A DNA stretch of 20,152 nt. It comes from CAYLLT01 sp964591605. GTDB taxonomy: Bacteria; Planctomycetota; Phycisphaerae; UBA1845; PWPN01. The notes beneath the pieces were generated by a model, which saw only the letters and a list, made by a program, of their open reading frames with translations, had not been told where the DNA came from and ran no database searches. Shown here one piece after another: positions 1 through 5,082 of the stretch (position 1 is the first letter of the stretch; the number at the start of each line of letters is the position of its first letter). The translations under genes were made by a program, and so were the position numbers. Location of the stretch: the NCBI GenBank assembly GCA_964591605.1, contig CAZQEN010000114.1, forward strand, positions 1 to 20,152, read 5' to 3'.

Positions 1-890
1 GCCGGCGCCACGAACGACGGTCGCGACGATGCGGGATCGCTCAGCGTCACGGCATTCGCGGGATTCTGCGTCCACGCGAAGGTGAGCTGATCGTTTTCAT
101 CGGGATCGGTGCTGCCGGTGCCGTCGAGGTGGACGGTGACGCCCGCGGCGGTCTTGTGGCTGCGGCGGGCGTCGGCGACGGGCGGCCGATTCTCTTCCGG
201 TGTCGGAGGCGGGCCGTCCGGCTCGGTGTCCGGCGTCACGCCCTCCTGCTGGGCGAGGGTGATGACCGGGGGCTCGTCCGGCAGCGTCGGCAGCGTGGTT
301 CCATTGCTGGCGGTGCCGCTGGAGGTCTCCAGGTCGCCGATCGCGTCGGCCACGTCCATGCCGGAGATCACCCGGCCAAAGACCGTCTGCCCCGGTGTAT
401 TGTTCTCCAGGTCGTAATCCTGGTCGGAGTTGTCGGCCAGGTTGATGACGAACTGGGATGTGCCCGAGCCGGCGCCGTCCGGCTCGAGCACCGCGATTCG
501 CCCGCGGATATTGGACAAACCGTTGTTCGACTCGTTGACGATCGGGTCGCGAACCGTTTTGGACCGCAGGTCCGCGGTGTATCCGCCGGCCGCAACCGAT
601 CTGGCGGAGGCCGCGTGGAAGATCGTGTCCTTGTAGAATCCGGCATTGACGTACGTGAGGAAGTTCTCGACGGCCAGCGGCGCCTGCTCCGGGAAGAGCT
701 CCAGCACGATGGTGCCCAGGGTGGTTTCGAGCGTGACCTTCGGCTGCGGCTGAACCTGCGGCGCCGGGATAATGAGGTCCGACGAGTCGGAATTGGCCGG
801 CACGCAGACCTGACCCAGGCACAGGGCGGCCAGCAGTGCCAGGGCGGCGCCGCGGCGGCAGAGGCTCAAACTCGGTAGCGGTCGAATCAT
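1..890 (-). CDS. Secreted cyclophilin-type peptidyl-prolyl isomerase homologue with Ig/PKD-like C-terminal domain (partial)
   Basis: The minus-strand frame stays open from an ATG at 890 to the window edge (296 codons, no stop seen). A GGAGG ribosome site lies a few bases upstream. Residues 1-30 form a signal peptide (basic start, Leu/Ala core). Residues about 51-187 match the cyclophilin fold: 'TTLGTIVLELFPEQAPLAVENFL', then GSGTSQFVIN (141-150), which corresponds to the conserved GSQFFI strand, then GQTVFGRVISGMDVADAI. The family normally isomerises Xaa-Pro bonds in protein folding. The catalytic Phe-His-Arg is Phe-His-Ala here (91-93), and the MIQGG segment is replaced by VAAGG, so isomerase activity is doubtful. 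After an acidic, Pro-rich linker, residue 235 onward (NRPPVADA...DGTGSTDPD) looks like a PKD/REJ-type Ig-like domain, suggesting a cell-surface location. It is divergent from folK. Family placement is firm; catalytic status is inferred. Confidence 0.85.
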   Translation of the reverse strand, partial: MIRPLPSLSLCRRGAALALLAALCLGQVCVPANSDSSDLIIPAPQVQPQPKVTLETTLGTIVLELFPEQAPLAVENFLTYVNAGFYKDTIFHAASARSVAAGGYTADLRSKTVRDPIVNESNNGLSNIRGRIAVLEPDGAGSGTSQFVINLADNSDQDYDLENNTPGQTVFGRVISGMDVADAIGDLETSSGTASNGTTLPTLPDEPPVITLAQQEGVTPDTEPDGPPPTPEENRPPVADARRSHKTAAGVTVHLDGTGSTDPDENDQLTFAWTQNPANAVTLSDPASSRPSFVAP

Positions 891-1004
891 TCGATCCTCC
901 AGGTTGGGGAACGGTGAGGGCATTATAGCCGCGACTCAGTGAGACGGGACCCCGCGGGCCATTCCGGCGGCATCCGGCAGGCCCCACAACGATCGAGGCG
1001 TCTG

Positions 1005-1478
1005 GTGGCAACCGTCTATATCGGTATCGGCTCAAATCTGGGCGATCGGAAGGGGACGATCCGCTCCGCCCTGGAGCAACTGACGAAGGAACCGGGTGTT
1101 CAATCGGTGGAGGCCTCATCGCTTTATGAGACCGAGCCGGTGGGCGGTCCGCCCGGCCAGAACCGCTACCTCAATGCGGTCGCCCGCCTCGAAACGACGC
1201 TGCCCCCTGGCGGCCTGCTGGCCGTCCTCCAGCGGATCGAACTGCAACTCGGCCGCGTCCGCCGCGAGCGCTGGGGCCCGCGGACGATCGATCTGGATCT
1301 GCTTCTCTACGATGATCTCGTGATCGACACGCCTGACCTGGTCATCCCGCACCCGTGCATGCACGAGCGGCGTTTCGTCCTCGAGCCGCTGGCCGCGATC
1401 GCGCCGCACATGGTGCATCCGGTCCTGCAGCGGACGATCGCCGCTCTGCTGGACGCGGTCCGTACAACCTCCTTGTAG
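1005..1478 (+). CDS. folK: 2-amino-4-hydroxy-6-hydroxymethyldihydropteridine pyrophosphokinase (HPPK)
   Basis: This cytoplasmic enzyme transfers pyrophosphate from ATP to 6-hydroxymethyl-7,8-dihydropterin, the step before dihydropteroate synthase in folate synthesis. The 157-residue protein has the full HPPK signature: GIGSNLGDR near the N-terminus, SSLYETEPVGGPPGQNRYLN (pterin loop), RRERWGPRTIDLDLLLYDD (ATP/Mg site with the two catalytic aspartates) and PHPCMHERRFVLEPLAAIAP. Length is normal for a stand-alone HPPK. I chose the GTG at 1005 because a GAGG ribosome site (995-998) lies six bases upstream and it starts right at the conserved domain. An in-frame GTG at 939 would add 22 residues with no family similarity. 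No other folate gene is adjacent. It is divergent from the PPIase homologue. Confidence 0.95.
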   Translation: MATVYIGIGSNLGDRKGTIRSALEQLTKEPGVQSVEASSLYETEPVGGPPGQNRYLNAVARLETTLPPGGLLAVLQRIELQLGRVRRERWGPRTIDLDLLLYDDLVIDTPDLVIPHPCMHERRFVLEPLAAIAPHMVHPVLQRTIAALLDAVRTTSL

Positions 1479-1669
1479 ACCTATCGAGGGTTTCGTCCGG
1501 CCGACAAGGTCTTCTGGTCGCGCCGGCTACCTGCCAGGGCACGCCGGAGTCGCCATCCGAATGCGCGGCGCGGCCCTCTTCCCCGCCCGGCGGGCGGCAG
1601 TCTGTCCCGAGTTTCCCCCGTTCTGGAGTGCCCCGCACGAAAAAGAATGTGGAATTCGGTGCCAGAAAC

Positions 1670-1698
1670 TTGAAACCAAACCTGTTCGGTGGCATTCT
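1670..1698 (+). promoter_or_regulatory. Sigma-70-like promoter of the membrane-protein gene
   Basis: TTGAAA (1670-1675), a 17-base spacer, then CATTCT (1693-1698). The -10 box is weak, but the whole arrangement matches the promoter before the repressor gene (2512-2540): same spacer and the same 8-base offset from -10 start to operator. That repetition is the main support. Confidence 0.6.
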
Positions 1699-1717
1699 AA
1701 TTCTATAGAATACGAAT
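1694..1717. promoter_or_regulatory. Operator O1, probable BlaI-type repressor site
   Basis: Contains the perfect 12-base palindrome ATTCTATAGAAT at 1700-1711, preceded by an overlapping ATTCTA. The extended block from ATTCTA to AAT (1694-1717) aligns without gaps to 2536-2559, differing only at one base in the left part and a few bases after the palindrome. It overlaps the end of the -10 box and the expected transcription start, so a bound repressor would block initiation. Assignment to the repressor encoded at 2578 is inferred from autoregulatory geometry. Confidence 0.65.
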
Positions 1718-1784
1718 GGGGAGGGAGGCGAATAGACGCGGTCCCGGCTCCACGGGTGTGGAGACGGGCCCGATGGAGGTTCCC

Positions 1785-2558
1785 ATGATCATGCCACTGT
1801 CCGATCTGCCCCGCTTTCCCGAACTGGCCACGGCGACTGTCCCGCCCGTCCGAGCCTTCTGGCGATCCCATTGCGACCGTGCCATCGTGGTCGCCGGGGG
1901 GGTGCTGGCGGTCTGCTTTTTCCTGCCGCTGGTGACCCCCTCCAGCAGCAGCGTCGCTTATATCTTCTGGATACAGCTCGTGTTAAGCAGCACTACCTTC
2001 TCTTTCACGACCGACGCGGCGGTGTTTGGCCTGCTGGGAATGGTCGTGCCGTACGCCATGGGCCTGCTGCTGGCCGGCTCTGCGGCGGCCCGCCTTCTGG
2101 GGTGGCCCCGGACTTCTGCCTGGTGCAATGGGGCGCTGCGAGGCCTGCTGGTCCTTGTAGGCGTCGGCTTAATCTGGTCGGTGCCCAGTCTGTGGCTGGA
2201 GGAGCTGTCCGAGCCAAAGGCGGCTGGGGTGGTCGTTTCCGGCTGCGTGCTGGCCGGGGTCGTATTGTGGGCCTGCCGCCGGATGGGTCTGGCTGGCTCA
2301 GAGCTCTCCGAACAGCTCGGGTTCTTCCTGAGCTTGGGCTGCCTGGTGTGGTTCACCTTCCTGCTGATCTCAATCCCTGTTGAAATCGGGGGTTACATCG
2401 CGCTCGCCGCGAGCGTTCTCCTGGTGGCCGCACACGGGGCCCAGGCCTGGGTCATTCGCCCGGTGGCGATCCGTGAACCGGTTCCTGCCCCGGTCTTCCT
2501 GCGAAGGCCGCTTGACATCCGCCGAAAAGCGGAGTATTCTATTTCTATAGAATCGTAA
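1785..2558 (+). CDS. Unknown multi-pass membrane protein, probable target of the BlaI-type repressor
   Basis: I do not recognise the family. The 257-residue protein has about six or seven hydrophobic segments (roughly 33-51, 57-72, 79-101, 117-136, 147-163, 178-197 and 203-217), a short cytosolic-looking N-terminus and a basic C-terminal tail, so it is an inner-membrane protein without an obvious catalytic motif. I chose the ATG at 1785 because GGAGG (1775-1779) is five bases upstream; an in-frame ATG at 1716 lies inside the operator and has no ribosome site. Its upstream region carries the same promoter-operator layout as the repressor gene 20 bases downstream, so the two are probably repressed together. 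The last codons (Glu-Tyr-Ser-Ile-Ser-Ile-Glu-Ser-stop) are made of the next gene's -10 box and operator. Function unknown; a membrane sensor or envelope-stress effector is possible but unproven. Confidence 0.8.
   Translation: MIMPLSDLPRFPELATATVPPVRAFWRSHCDRAIVVAGGVLAVCFFLPLVTPSSSSVAYIFWIQLVLSSTTFSFTTDAAVFGLLGMVVPYAMGLLLAGSAAARLLGWPRTSAWCNGALRGLLVLVGVGLIWSVPSLWLEELSEPKAAGVVVSGCVLAGVVLWACRRMGLAGSELSEQLGFFLSLGCLVWFTFLLISIPVEIGGYIALAASVLLVAAHGAQAWVIRPVAIREPVPAPVFLRRPLDIRRKAEYSISIES
2512..2540 (+). promoter_or_regulatory. Sigma-70-like promoter of the BlaI-type repressor gene
   Basis: A perfect TTGACA (2512-2517), a 17-base spacer and TATTCT (2535-2540, four of six consensus bases). It lies within the 3' end of the upstream membrane-protein gene. 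Predicted initiation falls in the palindrome just downstream, leaving a leader of about 30 bases before the ATG at 2578. Confidence 0.7.
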
Positions 2559-2559
2559 T
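2536..2559. promoter_or_regulatory. Operator O2, probable autoregulatory BlaI-type site
   Basis: Second copy of the operator. The shared palindrome TTCTATAGAA is at 2543-2552, again preceded by ATTCTA (2536-2541) and followed by AAT. The -10 start to palindrome distance (8 bases) and the -35 to -10 distance equal those at O1. The site doubles as the closing codons of the upstream gene. Binding by the product of the next gene is inferred from BlaI/MecI autoregulation. Confidence 0.7.
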
Positions 2560-2577
2560 CATACCCCGAGGGGCATC

Positions 2578-2985
2578 ATGGCCCGAAAGGCGAATTCACA
2601 GCCGACGGACGCGGAACTGGAGATCCTCAAGGTCTTGTGGGAGGGCGGTTCCTGCTCTCTGGGCGATATCTGCACCGCGATCCGCGCGCACCGGGCGGCT
2701 GCCACCACGACGATCGCCACGACGCTGGGCGTCATGCATCGCAAAGGCCTCGTCTGCCGGTCCAGCGGACCGCGGGGCTATGTGTGGTCCGCCGTCCTGG
2801 ACCGCGGCACTGCGGCTTCCAGTGCGATTCGGAAGGTCATCGACCGCGTCTTCGACGGTTCTGCGCAGGAATTGGTGTCACATCTGATTGGCACCGGTCG
2901 TCTCAAGGATCAGGACTTCGACGAGATCCAGCGGCTGATGGACGAGTACAAGGCCTCCGCCCGCCGAAATGCGCAGGAGACATGA
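2578..2985 (+). CDS. BlaI/MecI/CopY-family transcriptional repressor
   Basis: A 135-residue winged-helix repressor, the usual length for BlaI/MecI. Residues about 8-72 are the DNA-binding domain: the family opening 'TDAELEILKVLW', then helices ending in TTTIATTLGVMHRKGL, where the recognition helix sits, and a wing at RSSGPRGYVWSAV. Residues about 88-130 are the dimerisation helices (GSAQELVSHLIGTGRL...FDEIQRLMDEYK). In this family a membrane M56 protease triggers repressor cleavage and relieves repression; the M56 gene follows 159 bases downstream. GAGGGG lies just upstream of the ATG. The promoter carries a palindrome overlapping the predicted start site, matching autorepression. No beta-lactamase or penicillin-binding protein gene lies nearby, so the signal need not be a beta-lactam. 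Confidence 0.93.
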   Translation: MARKANSQPTDAELEILKVLWEGGSCSLGDICTAIRAHRAAATTTIATTLGVMHRKGLVCRSSGPRGYVWSAVLDRGTAASSAIRKVIDRVFDGSAQELVSHLIGTGRLKDQDFDEIQRLMDEYKASARRNAQET

Positions 2986-3048
2986 GCCCGGCACCACTCT
3001 CCGGGCCAGCCAGTACCTTTGGCGCAGAAACCGCGGTTTGTTGAACGC

Positions 3049-3060
3049 GTCTATAGATAC
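3049..3060. promoter_or_regulatory. Possible third operator half-match (O3) before the M56 gene
   Basis: The octamer TCTATAGA (3050-3057), the inner part of the operator palindrome, recurs between the repressor and M56 genes; the flanking bases give an imperfect 12-base palindrome. The outer ATTCTA block is absent and I see no convincing -10 box at the matching distance. A TTGAAC (3041-3046) just upstream could be a -35 element. Weaker than O1 and O2. Confidence 0.4.
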
Positions 3061-3144
3061 AGGAATACGGGTGCGGCGCCACGACGGTGGCTGCGCCCTC
3101 AAGGCCCGGCGCAGCGCTTCCTTCCGGCTGATCTGGGAGCGACC

Positions 3145-5028
3145 ATGAACGACTTGCACAACATCCTGTGGTGGGTTGGGGGATGCACCCTGGTCCACTT
3201 CCTCTGGGGCGGAGCCTTCATCGGCTGTCTGGCGCTGGTGATCCGTCTCCTGCTGCCGCACCGGGCGTTCCGGGCGCGGTATGTATTCGCCCTGACGGTG
3301 TTCACCATCCTGGTCGCACTGCCGCCGCTGCTCGGCTGGCAGATCCTCTCGCAGATCCAGCAGCGCGATGCAGCCGCGGCGACGACGGTGGATGCCGTGG
3401 AAGTCGTACCTGACGAAGTCATGACGGCTTCCCCTGCCGCCACCGCTCTCCGTTTGACGGCCCCGGTGTCCCCCGCGCCGCGGAAACACGTGTTCAGCCC
3501 CGCGGTGATGGCCGTTTTGACATGGATTGCTCCGTGGCTCGCGATGACGTGGCTGGTCGGTTCGGGCGCCTTGATGGCCTCGCTGGTTGCCGGCCTGGTG
3601 CGGACGGCCAGCGTGCGGCGGCGGGCCCGGTTCGTCACGAAGGGTCCGGTCGGTCAGATCTGTCGTGAGGTCTCACGAGGTTTCGAGATTGGCCCCGTGC
3701 CAGTTGGATTCTCGTCCCGCATCGACTCGCCCATTCTGGTGGGTATCGTGCGTCCCGCGATCCTGCTGCCCGAGTGCGCGGCCCGGTGGGCGCCGCGCCA
3801 GCTTGAAATGGTGCTGCTGCACGAACTCTCCCACGTCCGCCGCCTGGACAACGTGATCAATCTGCTGCAGCGGCTCGTGGAATCCCTGCTATTCTTCCAG
3901 CCGGCCGTCTGGTGCGTGTCGCGTTGGATCCGGGCGGCCCGCGAGGAGTGCTGCGACGAGGCCGTGGTCCGCCGGACGGGCCGGCCGCTCGAATACGCCC
4001 AGATCCTGGTTCAGCTTGCCGGGCGCCAGCGCCCCGCGCATCTGGCCGTGGCCATGGGCGAGCATCACCTGGTCGGCCGGGTGCGGCGCATCCTGAACCG
4101 CTCGGAGCAGCGCCCGCGCAGCCTGGGTCGGGCGATCGCCCTGGCCGGCGCGATGCTGCTCTCGGGGCAGGCGTCGGTCATGGTCCTGCGGGCCGGTCTG
4201 ATCGTGCCGGACCGCGTCCCCTCCCGTCTGCAGTTGGAGGCGCAGACGCCGGCGTTGCCTTCGCCTCTCTCCACAGCGGCGGCATCAACTCCGCGCGTTG
4301 TCTTGCCAGAACCGGAGCAGAAGCTGACTCCGTGGTGGCTGGCCGGCGGCGGGTCCCAGGGAGGAACGAACCTGCATCTGCTCGATCCGAGCGGTGCGCC
4401 GGTCGCCGGCGCGAAGCTCTGGATCCGCGGCAAGTGGACGCCCACGGGCCCCGATCTGCGGCCGGGCGAGAACCGCGAGCCGCTGGTCTCCGATTCCACC
4501 GGAACGATTCACATCTCCGAGCGGAAGCTGCTCATGCCGCTCAAGGAGTGCGATCCGACCGTTCCCAGCTACATTCAGGATCCTTCCGGCCAGCTTGCCG
4601 CGGCGGTGAACCTGTCGATGGCAGACTGGGACAGGGCGATCACGCTCACGCTCGAACCGCAGTGCCTGGTCCGAATGACGGCGACCTGCCCGGCCAATCC
4701 TCCCGAGGGCCGACGCATCACCTGGACCAAGGCGTTCGTCCGGATTCCGGGGAGTTCGATCTCCTACCTCCTCCGCCAGACCGGCGATGCCTCAGGCCAG
4801 TTCCATTACCTGCTTCCGCCCGGCCGATATGAGATGGTCGCCTTCGCGGGCAGTGACGATCCCACGGACGCCTGCAGCACCAACTACATGGAGACCGATA
4901 CGACGGTCGTCCCGCTTGAGGTCACCCCCGGCCAGTCCGAGGCGGATCTGGGCACGATCAAGCTGCGGCTGGCCCGCAATCCCAAGCCCTACGGCAACAA
5001 TCCGAGGCTCGCCAGCTCAGCCCCCTGA
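3145..5028 (+). CDS. M56-family membrane metallopeptidase (BlaR1/MecR1-like) with a C-terminal extracytoplasmic domain
   Basis: A 627-residue partner of the upstream repressor. Transmembrane segments lie at about 7-38, 45-65, 120-150 and 326-350. Between the last two is the zinc protease domain with LLHELSH (His226, Glu227, His230) and the downstream REECCDEAV (266-274) typical of M56. In BlaR1/MecR1 the activated protease leads to repressor destruction. The sensor part differs from the classic proteins: in place of a penicillin-binding domain, residues about 408-620 look like an Ig-like or carboxypeptidase-regulatory-like fold (DPSGAPVAGAKLWIRGK; LPPGRYEMVAFAG), so the signal is unknown. I chose the ATG at 3145 because GGGAG is five bases upstream and the first hydrophobic segment follows; the frame is open from 3019 but that stretch resembles no M56 N-terminus. 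It converges with the cytochrome gene 54 bases downstream. Confidence 0.9.
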   Translation: MNDLHNILWWVGGCTLVHFLWGGAFIGCLALVIRLLLPHRAFRARYVFALTVFTILVALPPLLGWQILSQIQQRDAAAATTVDAVEVVPDEVMTASPAATALRLTAPVSPAPRKHVFSPAVMAVLTWIAPWLAMTWLVGSGALMASLVAGLVRTASVRRRARFVTKGPVGQICREVSRGFEIGPVPVGFSSRIDSPILVGIVRPAILLPECAARWAPRQLEMVLLHELSHVRRLDNVINLLQRLVESLLFFQPAVWCVSRWIRAAREECCDEAVVRRTGRPLEYAQILVQLAGRQRPAHLAVAMGEHHLVGRVRRILNRSEQRPRSLGRAIALAGAMLLSGQASVMVLRAGLIVPDRVPSRLQLEAQTPALPSPLSTAAASTPRVVLPEPEQKLTPWWLAGGGSQGGTNLHLLDPSGAPVAGAKLWIRGKWTPTGPDLRPGENREPLVSDSTGTIHISERKLLMPLKECDPTVPSYIQDPSGQLAAAVNLSMADWDRAITLTLEPQCLVRMTATCPANPPEGRRITWTKAFVRIPGSSISYLLRQTGDASGQFHYLLPPGRYEMVAFAGSDDPTDACSTNYMETDTTVVPLEVTPGQSEADLGTIKLRLARNPKPYGNNPRLASSAP

Positions 5029-5082
5029 ACCGGCGGGCGGCACTCACCGCTTTTCCGAGATTCCGCCCGACCCCTCTCGCGC

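Larger units (their letters stand above)
1479..1784. other. Intergenic region between folK and the membrane-protein gene
   Basis: About 306 bases without a convincing gene. The left two thirds hold nothing recognisable. The right end carries the promoter (1670-1698), the palindromic operator (1694-1717) and an untranslated leader of about 70 bases ending in GGAGG (1775-1779). Short open frames here lack ribosome sites and family similarity. Confidence 0.6.

Noticed and set aside
97..1119. 340-residue minus-strand open frame overlapping the PPIase and folK
   Set aside because: Arg/Pro/Gly-rich shadow frame. The frame opening at 890 has a ribosome site, signal peptide and cyclophilin motifs, and folK occupies the other strand from 1005.
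2578..5028. A beta-lactam resistance operon
   Set aside because: The regulator pair is BlaI/M56-like, but the sensor lacks transpeptidase motifs and no beta-lactamase or penicillin-binding protein is nearby.
5034..5069. Terminator between the converging M56 and cytochrome genes
   Set aside because: CGGGCGG/CCGCCCG form only a 7-bp stem with a 22-base loop and no following T-run.
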